This document shows positions 1-6,591 of a DNA stretch of 10,724 bases, one piece after another. A model generated the notes under the pieces. The model made no database searches and was not told where the DNA came from. It saw only the letters and a list, made by a program, of their open reading frames with translations. Made by a program: the position numbers and the translations under genes. Position 1 is the stretch's first letter. Each line of letters starts with the position of its first letter. The DNA is from Promethearchaeota archaeon (GTDB lineage: Archaea; Asgardarchaeota; Lokiarchaeia; Sigynarchaeales; SOKP01). Location: NCBI GenBank assembly GCA_019894875.1, contig JAGXNR010000090.1:1-10724 (forward strand), given 5' to 3'.

Positions 1-875
1 GTTATCACGGATGGAGTGATCAACTCACATATGATATGCATGTTCCGGGAACTAAACTTTTAGAGTCACATGGGATACCTAAACCTGTTTTCAAATTCAC
101 TGATTCTTGTCCACCTAACGATATAGAAGAACTTCGTAGGATGTTTAAAGAAAAACGTAAGATTGCCGCGGTCATAATTGAGCCAATGGGAGGAGAAAGC
201 GGGGCTTTACCAACTCGACCAGGATTCAACAAAGAAATTGAGGAATTATGCCATGAAAATAGGGCACTAATGATTTCAGATGAGGTTGTATGCGCCTTTA
301 GGCTTCATATGGGTGGAGGGCAAGCTTATTACGGTTATACTCCTGATATTTCTGTATTTGGAAAAATAGTAGGTCACGGTTTCCCTTCCGCTGCAGCAAT
401 CGGAGGTCGTGCGGATGTTATGGCGGTATGTGGTGCTGGAGTAGGTGGGGGCAAAAGAGCCTATTCAGGAGGGACCATAGCTGCAAATCCATTAACATGT
501 GCGGCTGCCTATTGGGCTATAAAATTTGTTGAAGAGACAAATGCTACTGAGAAAGCTGGTAGAGCTGGAACAAGATTATCAAATGGATTAAATCAAGTAT
601 TTGCAAAATATGATTTACCATGGTTTTCATATAATTTTGGTGGGACTGTTCATTTTCAAACCAGTTGTGTTTTTGGGTTAGATTTAAGCGATCCAAAACA
701 ATCAGGTCAAATCCCAATTCGAAAAGACTTTATGAGTGAGATGGGAGCAGCTCTAGTAGATCAAGAATTAATTTCTGTTGCGGGAAGTAGGTTTTATACA
801 TGCATGCTTCATACAGATGAAATTATTGATGATACAATTCAAAAAATAGAGAACATCTGTCAGAAAATTGAGTAG
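1..875 (+). CDS. Class III aminotransferase, PLP-dependent, 5' end missing
   Basis: The reading frame is open from base 3, before the first ATG at 36, and begins with YHGWSDQ, a motif typical of class III (ornithine/GSA-type) aminotransferases. The start therefore lies left of the window and roughly 140 residues are missing, judging by the usual length of about 430. Fold-type I landmarks are visible: IIEPMGG; the DEVVCAF segment, whose Asp (codon 279-281) should contact the pyridine nitrogen; FGKIVGHGFPSAAAIGGR, whose Lys (codon 363-365) should form the Schiff base with PLP; and YSGGTIAANPL, which closes the site from the partner subunit. The arrangement is closest to glutamate-1-semialdehyde aminomutase-like proteins. 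No haem-pathway genes are nearby, so the substrate is open and a general amino-acid or amino-sugar aminotransferase is equally possible. The stop codon lies three bases from the stop of the convergent peptidase gene. Family assignment is firm; specificity is unknown. Confidence 0.93.
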   Translation, partial: YHGWSDQLTYDMHVPGTKLLESHGIPKPVFKFTDSCPPNDIEELRRMFKEKRKIAAVIIEPMGGESGALPTRPGFNKEIEELCHENRALMISDEVVCAFRLHMGGGQAYYGYTPDISVFGKIVGHGFPSAAAIGGRADVMAVCGAGVGGGKRAYSGGTIAANPLTCAAAYWAIKFVEETNATEKAGRAGTRLSNGLNQVFAKYDLPWFSYNFGGTVHFQTSCVFGLDLSDPKQSGQIPIRKDFMSEMGAALVDQELISVAGSRFYTCMLHTDEIIDDTIQKIENICQKIE

Positions 876-878
876 TGT

Positions 879-2150
879 TTAGACGTTAAAAGCCCATTCC
901 CCTTTACGCATAATAGGCTCAGTAGTTCCATCTTCCTTTACTCCATCAACATCCATCTCTTCTGATCCTATCATAAAATCTAAATGAAATAGACAATTAT
1001 TACCCCCAGCATCCGAAAATTCTTCATCGGACATAGTTTCGCCATCCTTTAGAGCGGATCTTATACCATTACCCAAAGCAATATGACAAGAAGCATTTTC
1101 ATCAATAAGAATATTATAAAATAGTATACCAGACTGGGAAATTGGGGAACTATGCGGAACCAACGATACTTCACCTAATCGAGACGCTCCCTCATCTGTT
1201 TCAAGCAAATTACACAAGAATTTTCCACCCGTTTTAGCAGTAGTTTTTATAACTTTTCCCTCAGAAAATGTTAAACTTAAATCTTCAATTAATACATCTG
1301 TTACTAATGGTTTAGTTGCTGTAACAGTTCCTTCGGTCATATCCTTGTGAGGTGTAGTGAATATCTCTTCTGTAGGGATGTTGACTACATTACTGATCCC
1401 GCCTTGAGTAGTAAAATAAGCATTCTTCCACAGGTGTCTCTTAGGTAAGCCAATTGTTAGATCTGTTTTAGGTGCTTTAAATTTTAGTATCTGATATTTT
1501 TTCTGGTTTAGATATGAAGATCTTGTAGCTAATTGATTGATGTGATTTTTCCAAGTTGAGATTGGATCTTTGTGCTTAATACGGCAAATGTCGAAAATGA
1601 TATCCCAAAGCTTTGGTTTTCTCTCTTCTTGGGGGATTTCGGGAAGGACTTTATCCACCCAGCCATCTATGGGTGCGGCTACAGCTGTCCAATTAACCAT
1701 CCCTTTCCTACGTAGATCATTTGAAGGTTTATTGTGCTTTAGAGAGGTTTTGCGCGTTGTAAGAATTAAATCAGGATCTTGCCCTGAAAGTAAATCAGGA
1801 TTTAGAGTTGGAAAGATAAGCATTGCGTCAGTCTTTTTCGCTATATCAAATCCTGCATCTGCCCTCCATTTTGGATATTCATCAAAGGAATCTTTAGGAG
1901 CATTCTGATATCGAATTAGACGTATCTGATCATCATCCCAGAACACATCAACTAGCTTAGCTCCAACCTGATAAGCTTTTTTTACAATTAATCTTATTAA
2001 CGGGGCTAATTCAAGGGGTATGCCATATCTGGAGGCAAAAGGTGCCCCGATTAATAATCGTTGTCCTGCTTGTAAATTTAATCCGACTTTTACAATTACT
2101 TCTGCATATTTCTCAAGATTTTTCTCAAATTCAGTAGTCAATTGAATCAT
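879..2150 (-). CDS. M29-family metallo-aminopeptidase
   Basis: This 423-residue cytosolic exopeptidase should remove N-terminal amino acids from peptides using two metal ions. The length fits the AmpS/AmpT/PepS family (about 410). The N-terminal domain opens with a VGLNLQAGQRLLI segment typical of the family. The metal ligands can be placed by offset from the Thermus AmpT numbering I recall: E261 in NIPTEEIFTTP, E327 in GASRLGEVSLV, H356 in ENASCHIALG, and H389 and D391 in FHLDFMIGS. All five are present, so metal binding looks intact. Seven residues after H356 I expect the conserved active-site Tyr, but the residue is Ile363. The ATG at 2150 is preceded by an out-of-frame ATG four bases upstream, and no Shine-Dalgarno site is visible. 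The gene is convergent with the aminotransferase, and no operon partner is evident. Its likely role is peptide turnover. Confidence 0.95.
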   Translation of the reverse strand: MIQLTTEFEKNLEKYAEVIVKVGLNLQAGQRLLIGAPFASRYGIPLELAPLIRLIVKKAYQVGAKLVDVFWDDDQIRLIRYQNAPKDSFDEYPKWRADAGFDIAKKTDAMLIFPTLNPDLLSGQDPDLILTTRKTSLKHNKPSNDLRRKGMVNWTAVAAPIDGWVDKVLPEIPQEERKPKLWDIIFDICRIKHKDPISTWKNHINQLATRSSYLNQKKYQILKFKAPKTDLTIGLPKRHLWKNAYFTTQGGISNVVNIPTEEIFTTPHKDMTEGTVTATKPLVTDVLIEDLSLTFSEGKVIKTTAKTGGKFLCNLLETDEGASRLGEVSLVPHSSPISQSGILFYNILIDENASCHIALGNGIRSALKDGETMSDEEFSDAGGNNCLFHLDFMIGSEEMDVDGVKEDGTTEPIMRKGEWAFNV

Positions 2151-2265
2151 CCATGGATATAATTAATAATAACCTAACAACATAAGGGAATAGTACTTGC
2201 TTTTAAAATATTAAGTTTAATCTTAAGATTAATCATTAGTGTATTCCATTTATGTGAAAGAAATT

Positions 2266-2613
2266 CTATTTCGGCATATAAAATTTGCATAAATTACATT
2301 GATTTGCTCTTAACCTTCTTTCAGGACCCAATATTATGAGTTTTTCTCTCATGTCACCACCGCATTTAGGACAGCTCTTAGCAAAATTATCTTTAATTGA
2401 ATTTAAAACATTTTGAATTCCTTTTTCTAACTTGATCAATTCTAATGCATTTTCAATTATTTTCTTGGCGGATAACATACCTATGCCTTTAATCCATGCC
2501 AATTCCTTTGGTTTAGAATTTGCTATCTCATCAATTGATTTGATACCTGCATTCACTAATCGTTCCGCGGCAGTAGGCCCAATTCCTCTTACACGTACTA
2601 ACTCTTCAATCAT
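2266..2613 (-). CDS. Helix-hairpin-helix plus zinc-ribbon protein
   Basis: This small protein, about 115 residues, has two helix-hairpin-helix motifs followed by a C-terminal zinc site. The hairpins are centred on VRGIGPTAAERLV and IKGIGMLSAKKII. Each carries the GIG turn that contacts the DNA phosphate backbone in this fold. The zinc site is SCPKCGG...NQCNLCKFY, two CxxC pairs 21 residues apart. A helical linker (ELIKLEKGIQ onwards) joins them. The combination suggests a nucleic-acid-binding accessory protein for repair, recombination or transcription; the exact role is not known to me. An in-frame GTG at 2620-2622 would add MLF, but I prefer the ATG at 2611-2613 because the hairpin begins soon after it. 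No Shine-Dalgarno site is visible, and AT-rich sequence around 2654-2672 could supply a TATA box. The stop lies 115 bases upstream of the peptidase start on the same strand, so co-transcription is possible. Confidence 0.85.
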   Translation of the reverse strand: MIEELVRVRGIGPTAAERLVNAGIKSIDEIANSKPKELAWIKGIGMLSAKKIIENALELIKLEKGIQNVLNSIKDNFAKSCPKCGGDMREKLIILGPERRLRANQCNLCKFYMPK

Positions 2614-2670
2614 AAATAACACGACATTAAAGGATTCGAAGGTATTCTTTTCTATTAAAATGATTTATAT

Positions 2671-2730
2671 CTAAATAACCTGTGATGAAACTATAATTTC
2701 AACTATTTTATATAATATAATGTTATTTAG
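2671..2730. repeat. Nested inverted repeat in intergenic DNA
   Basis: CTAAATAAC at 2671-2679 pairs with GTTATTTAG at 2722-2730. Inside it TGAAA (2686-2690) pairs with TTTCA (2697-2701) around a six-base loop. It lies between the 3' end of the first 7-TM gene and the start of the HhH gene. It could be an operator or a folded leader, but the sequence is so AT-rich that chance is a fair explanation. Confidence 0.25.
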
Positions 2731-2750
2731 GTAAAATAAAATTTAAGTTG

Positions 2751-2772
2751 AAAAAATATAAAAAAAAAGAAA
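2751..2772 (-). terminator. Poly-T terminator of the first 7-TM gene
   Basis: Directly after the stop of the minus-strand 7-TM gene the transcribed strand reads as nine T, then ATA, then six T, interrupted only by short spacers. There is no clear stem. Archaeal RNA polymerase can terminate on U-tracts alone, so this is a credible terminator. Confidence 0.5.
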
Positions 2773-2773
2773 G

Positions 2774-3502
2774 TTATTTCTCGAGTTGACGCCCTACACC
2801 ATTATACATTAAGTAACCGCCTACAATAGCACAAACAATACCTATACCTACTGCTATTGTTCTAACAATAGAAATATTTAAGTAATTCGAAATAAATATT
2901 GCGTATACGAAAAATATCAGAGCACAAAAACCGTATATGAATTGTTTCCATTTCGTTTTTAATTGTTCATCTTCAAATTTATTATACACTCGAAATGAAA
3001 GGTATAATACTGGAGCAACAGCGAATATTGATTCAACACAGATTAAATAGAGAAAGAATGGTAATTCCCAAACTGGTGACCAGTTAGTTGATGCGTTAAG
3101 AGTCACCCCCCAACCAGGTGTAATGACAAAGAAAATCATACAAAACATAAGTACACCATAACTAATTAATATCAACAATTGTTTCATGGTATTGATGACT
3201 TTTTCTGATTTGAGCAGCATTAATTCGAACACTACAAGAAAAATCGGGGCATAGAATAAACCAAAATTCGTTAAATAGTTTAAAACCAGTACAACACCTT
3301 CATTTGGAATGGGTCCATAAATGAAGTTAAAGATATTACCAATCACACCCGATAGATAAAATCCTGCGAATATAATGTTTAACCTTTTCCTGTCTCGCTT
3401 AAGAATACGATAAGCTAAATAAGCAAATGATAAACAAACAAGCATTTGTGCAACGTAGATTGTTATCACACGCATGGGACTTTCCAATTGATAAAGAACC
3501 AT
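2774..3502 (-). CDS. Seven-helix membrane protein, paralogue A
   Basis: The 242-residue product is almost entirely membrane-embedded. Seven hydrophobic segments are visible at about 12-33, 42-63, 68-98, 107-128, 145-170, 187-207 and 212-234. A basic loop, KRDRKR, follows helix 1, and KFEDEQLKTKWKQ precedes helix 6. The loop between helices 4 and 5 carries TNWSPVWELPFFLY and the C-terminus ends GVGRQLEK. These motifs recur in the next gene (3666-4358), so the two are paralogues. The positive loops suggest that the basic side faces the cytoplasm. The layout is reminiscent of the 7-TM input domains of archaeal and bacterial sensors, but there is no kinase or other output domain, so any signal would have to pass to a separate partner. 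The ATG at 3500-3502 is preceded by GTGAT on the coding strand, six bases upstream, a weak Shine-Dalgarno match. Function is unknown. Confidence 0.88.
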   Translation of the reverse strand: MVLYQLESPMRVITIYVAQMLVCLSFAYLAYRILKRDRKRLNIIFAGFYLSGVIGNIFNFIYGPIPNEGVVLVLNYLTNFGLFYAPIFLVVFELMLLKSEKVINTMKQLLILISYGVLMFCMIFFVITPGWGVTLNASTNWSPVWELPFFLYLICVESIFAVAPVLYLSFRVYNKFEDEQLKTKWKQFIYGFCALIFFVYAIFISNYLNISIVRTIAVGIGIVCAIVGGYLMYNGVGRQLEK

Positions 3503-3665
3503 TTATAATCACACTAAGAAGCTTATTTTGTTTTATTTTTATAATTTTTATTATAGTAACTATCTGTATTTCTATATATATTATTATCGCTATTTTTATA
3601 GAGAGTATTGTTTTAAGAGTGTCTGGGAATGTTATTAATTAAGAGATGATCATAAAGGGATCTAA

Positions 3666-4358
3666 TTATTCCAGTTGTCTTCCTACTCCATAATAAATGA
3701 GGTATAAAGAAATTAATGTGGGTAGAGAAAGTATTGACCAAATTAATCTGAAACTATCATTATTTAATGTGTTTGAAAATGATGTACCATAATAAAGAAA
3801 GAAATAAGCAAGCATTCCAAGTAAATAATACTTCCATTTTTTTTTTAAATGTTGATTTTCAAATTTAGAATAAATTTTAATCGAATAATAGCTTGTCGGA
3901 ACAATTATTATGACGCTACAGACAAGTACTGAATACAGAAAGAAACTCCAACTCCAATTTGGTTTCCAATTCGTAGTTTGATTTATTTGTATCCCATTGG
4001 GAATTAACAGTAAACCTAATAGAAGTATACCAGCTAGGATTAATAAGATAACTTGAGATTTTGTTTTAAACGTATCACCTGGTTTTATAAGAATTAATGT
4101 AAAAATTAGTAAGAAAATTAAAGAATAACATAAAACAAAATAAGTAATGAAATGTAAAATGTAAACAATATTCTCTACAAAGATATTTGCATAGATGATG
4201 TTAATTAAACCACCAATAGCAGTAAAAAGGTAAAAACTACTTAAGTATAGATTAGTTTTTTTCTTACCTCTTCTCAATACAACAATTGCCATATAAAAGA
4301 AGAATAATGCAAAACATCCCTGAATTACATAAATCTGTAGGAATCTTGCTAAATCCAT
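3666..4358 (-). CDS. Seven-helix membrane protein, paralogue B
   Basis: The 230-residue product has hydrophobic segments at about 7-27, 36-58, 63-92, 102-120, 137-160, 178-196 and 205-225. A basic RRGKKK loop follows helix 1. It shares with the preceding gene TNWxPxW before helix 5, SFFLY/PFFLY within it, KFExxxLKxKWK before helix 6, and GVGRQLE at the C-terminus, so it is a diverged tandem duplicate. No extracellular or cytoplasmic enzyme domain is attached. A TTTTAAAAGG box lies just upstream on the coding strand (4371-4380), close enough to the ATG at 4356-4358 to suggest a very short leader, if it is the promoter. A 163-base gap separates it from paralogue A, so the two may be transcribed separately. 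A sensor or scaffold role is an inference only. Confidence 0.86.
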   Translation of the reverse strand: MDLARFLQIYVIQGCFALFFFYMAIVVLRRGKKKTNLYLSSFYLFTAIGGLINIIYANIFVENIVYILHFITYFVLCYSLIFLLIFTLILIKPGDTFKTKSQVILLILAGILLLGLLLIPNGIQINQTTNWKPNWSWSFFLYSVLVCSVIIIVPTSYYSIKIYSKFENQHLKKKWKYYLLGMLAYFFLYYGTSFSNTLNNDSFRLIWSILSLPTLISLYLIYYGVGRQLE

Positions 4359-4520
4359 TGTTTAACTATACCTTTTAAAAAATTGAAAATTAACGTATTT
4401 TTGTCTAATAAAGAATATTATATATTTTATTTTCTAATAATTTAAAGATGCTTGATTTAAACCTTTTTTAATCTATTAGAACGAACTAAAGAACTAACAA
4501 TTTGGTTAGAAATTAATAAA

Positions 4521-4540
4521 AGAAGTAAAAATAAAAATTA
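4521..4540 (-). terminator. T-rich terminator after the zinc-ribbon gene
   Basis: On the transcribed strand this reads as two runs of five T separated by A, followed by CTTCT, about 20 bases after the stop codon. There is no stem, so it is a U-tract type terminator at best. Confidence 0.3.
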
Positions 4541-4558
4541 CGATAAACCTTAATTAGG

Positions 4559-4753
4559 CTATTTCTCACGCCATTCCTGCCCACATCTACCACAACGATA
4601 TTTATGGCCATACACTTTAGGATAATCACTAATGATATTTGTTTTATCTGTGGATTCATGAATCATGTATTTGTTTTCCTCATTACAACTTGGACATTTT
4701 CGTCGTCCTTCAGTCTTCTCTATTGTGAGTAGACCGTTTACATCTTCACCCAT
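4559..4753 (-). CDS. Small zinc-ribbon protein
   Basis: This 64-residue protein has two CxxC knuckles: C20/C23 in RRKCPSCNEEN and C54/C57 in KYRCGRCGQEW. They are about 30 residues apart, the spacing of a single rubredoxin-like or zinc-ribbon fold. The segment between them holds HESTDKTNII and DYPKVYGHKY. The N-terminal GLLTIEKTEG and the ribbon with a closing W and basic end recall transcription-factor S (TFIIS-like) and RNA polymerase small-subunit ribbons, but the acidic DE dipeptide that TFIIS-like proteins use to stimulate RNA cleavage is not seen. It probably binds nucleic acid or protein partners. The start is secure: GGAGTTGAT lies nine bases before the ATG and matches the archaeal Shine-Dalgarno consensus at all but one position. 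That suggests efficient translation and supports this being a real gene despite its size. Confidence 0.88.
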   Translation of the reverse strand: MGEDVNGLLTIEKTEGRRKCPSCNEENKYMIHESTDKTNIISDYPKVYGHKYRCGRCGQEWREK

Positions 4754-4762
4754 TTTTGAGTT

Positions 4763-4771
4763 ATCAACTCC
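4763..4771 (-). promoter_or_regulatory. Shine-Dalgarno site of the zinc-ribbon gene
   Basis: The coding strand reads GGAGTTGAT, one mismatch from GGAGGTGAT, the complement of the archaeal 16S 3' end. Nine bases separate it from the ATG at 4751-4753. It fixes the start codon. Confidence 0.65.
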
Positions 4772-4905
4772 TAATTTATCAATTTAATTAACTTATAGTA
4801 AAACTCTCATTTTTACAAATTATATTTTAAAATGTATTATATTGTTTTTATAACTTTTCTCTATTTTTTCTAAAACAAGCGAACAAATTAATATAATTTA
4901 ATTGA

Positions 4906-5517
4906 TCAAAATTGTTTTAGTTGTCCATTGTATTCCTTCATGAGTGTCTTTCCATATAGTTGAGCTTGATCAAATAATTCTGGGCTAGAATATTTATAAC
5001 GAAATATAAAATCGTTAAAAATTTTCCTAAAAATCTCTAAAATATCCTTATTCGTGTTAAAAATTTCGTAGCAATAAATTAAGTTCAAATATCTTGTAAT
5101 TTCCTCTAAATTAAACCTACTAATACGTAGATTTTTCGATGGCTTATTTTTAAAGATTTGTTCAAGATCTATTCCGACGAGAATCGAAATGCCTTGAAAA
5201 TAGTAAATTTCATTAAATTCTTCAATTTTATCCTTATAATATTGATAAATAGTTTTAGGATCAAATAAATTAACAGTTAGTATAAGTACATCAAGTTTTT
5301 CAATCTGGTTAAATTTATTTATTAATTCCTCAAGATTTTCAGCCAAAAACACTTTAGTTTTTATTGGAACATCTTCAAAAACAACCAAAAAATCTCTATA
5401 GCTTTCAGATGAGTTAAGGTTTATAGCAAATTGCTTAATGCTATCAAAAAAAATTCTCTTGTTATTATCTATATTTCCGACAATCCCTATTCGCAGACTA
5501 TAACTAATTTTTTTCAA
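4906..5517 (-). CDS. Degenerate Ras-like small GTPase fold protein
   Basis: The 203-residue protein follows the layout of a Ras-family G domain, but its nucleotide-binding motifs are worn away. A first strand, LRIGIVGN, leads into GNIDNNKR, where a P-loop GxxxxGKS/T would be: the first Gly and the Lys (K20) remain, but the second Gly is Asn and the Ser/Thr is Arg21. No DxxG is found. LDVLILTVNL (75-84) matches the strand that precedes the guanine-specificity region. ISILVGIDL (110-118) stands where LVGNKxD is expected. CYEIFNTNKDILEIF (149-163) aligns with the EtSAK segment and final helix, but lacks SAK. I infer a pseudo-GTPase that may scaffold or regulate. The start is TTG at 5515-5517, because a TAG stop sits directly in front of it and there is no alternative ATG nearby. 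It faces away from the transporter gene across a shared promoter region. Confidence 0.75.
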   Translation of the reverse strand: MKKISYSLRIGIVGNIDNNKRIFFDSIKQFAINLNSSESYRDFLVVFEDVPIKTKVFLAENLEELINKFNQIEKLDVLILTVNLFDPKTIYQYYKDKIEEFNEIYYFQGISILVGIDLEQIFKNKPSKNLRISRFNLEEITRYLNLIYCYEIFNTNKDILEIFRKIFNDFIFRYKYSSPELFDQAQLYGKTLMKEYNGQLKQF

Positions 5518-5533
5518 CTAAATTCTTTCCGAA

Positions 5534-5549
5534 AACAATTATTATTGTT
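5534..5549. promoter_or_regulatory. 16-bp palindrome, possible operator
   Basis: AACAAT and ATTGTT flank a four-base TATT centre, in the space between the two divergent genes. It sits six bases from a TATA-like TTTATAATTA (5555-5564). The position would suit a dimeric regulator controlling the GTPase-like gene, the transporter gene or both. The short AT-rich arms make chance a real possibility. Confidence 0.28.
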
Positions 5550-5633
5550 CTAAATTTATAATTACTAATAAATCATTTTAGTGGATAACTTCTAAAAAAT
5601 ACAGTTCTTCTAACTGTAAAATTGGGTAATGAA

Positions 5634-6572
5634 ATGCTTCTGGTTTATTTAGAATTGATTTTTATGATTATAATGTGGAGCTTTTCATTTGTTGTAGTAG
5701 ATATTGCTATAGATTTTATCCCTCCTTTATCATTTGCTTTTTACCGGTTTATAATTGCTTCTTTTACATTCTTAATCATTGATATCTATTTAAAGTTAAG
5801 AAAAAATTTACGAAAAAACCTGAAACCAATTGATAATAATAAGAGTGATGAATCATCAAAATTTCTAAAAAATGATTGGATTTTAATGATTCTTGCTAGT
5901 TTTACGGGGATCTCATTTTTCTTCCTAGCTCAGTACACAGCGATACAAATTATTGGACCATCTCTCCCTGCTTTATTTGTGTGTCTATTAGCACCGATTA
6001 TTATTACAATACTAGCATTGATTTTTTTTAATGAAAAATTAAATATGTTGAAGATTATTGGCTTTTTAATTGCTTCTATTGGAGGATTTCTTCTAATCAC
6101 TGGTGGAAACTTGACAAAACTCACCCCTGAATCTCCAAGTTTTATAGGATATTTATTTGCACTTATTACTCCTTTATTATGGGCAGTATATTCTACAGCA
6201 ACAAAAAAAATAAATCAAACTAATTCAAATTTTAAAATGCTCAAATATATTGCTTATCTTGGTACTTTAGAACTCTTCATTTTTGTAATATTAAATAATG
6301 AATTAATAATATTCATAACAAATTTCTTTAATATTATCGTGCTTCTAAGTGCCTTGTATACTGGCATTGGTTGCTATATAGTAGGCTATTTTATTTGGCA
6401 AAATTCCCAACTTAAGCTAAAATCCTCAAAAGCCGCATCATTCCTATATATAGAACCATTTATCACACTTCTGTTTTCATTTCTACTTCAAAGGAGTGAA
6501 ACGATTCTAATATGGAATATAATAGGGGGAATTATTGTATTAATTGCCGTACTTATAATAAATTATAAATAG
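5634..6572 (+). CDS. EamA/DMT-family transporter
   Basis: This membrane transporter of the drug/metabolite transporter superfamily has about 312 residues, the usual length, and about ten hydrophobic segments in two EamA halves (roughly residues 5-150 and 165-310). Typical signatures are MWSFSFVVVDIAI in helix 1, PPLSFAFYRFIIASFTF in helix 2, and a second-half LYIEPFITLLFSFLL near the end, with the helix-breaking Glu-Pro common in this family. A charged loop of about 28 residues rich in Lys, Asn and Asp follows helix 2 and should be cytoplasmic. Members export amino acids, nucleosides or metabolites; the substrate cannot be read from sequence. An in-frame TTG at 5622 adds four residues, but the ATG at 5634 is the better start, with GGGT eight bases upstream. 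The stop lies 19 bases from the convergent 7-TM gene. Confidence 0.93.
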   Translation: MLLVYLELIFMIIMWSFSFVVVDIAIDFIPPLSFAFYRFIIASFTFLIIDIYLKLRKNLRKNLKPIDNNKSDESSKFLKNDWILMILASFTGISFFFLAQYTAIQIIGPSLPALFVCLLAPIIITILALIFFNEKLNMLKIIGFLIASIGGFLLITGGNLTKLTPESPSFIGYLFALITPLLWAVYSTATKKINQTNSNFKMLKYIAYLGTLELFIFVILNNELIIFITNFFNIIVLLSALYTGIGCYIVGYFIWQNSQLKLKSSKAASFLYIEPFITLLFSFLLQRSETILIWNIIGGIIVLIAVLIINYK

Positions 6573-6591
6573 AAAAAAGATGAGTGTAAAT

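Noticed and set aside
20..232. 70-codon minus-strand open frame at the left edge
   Set aside because: It is antisense to the aminotransferase, which has several family motifs in this stretch.
1570..1908. 112-codon plus-strand open frame
   Set aside because: It lies wholly inside the M29 peptidase gene on the other strand, which has family motifs throughout. The frame has no recognisable domain.
2432..2674. 80-codon plus-strand open frame
   Set aside because: It is antisense to the HhH/zinc-ribbon gene, whose motifs are clear, and its composition is not protein-like.
3427..3642. 71-codon plus-strand open frame with a hydrophobic run
   Set aside because: The hydrophobic part is an artefact of AT-rich intergenic DNA (many ATT, ATA and TTT codons), and the rest is antisense to a 7-TM gene.
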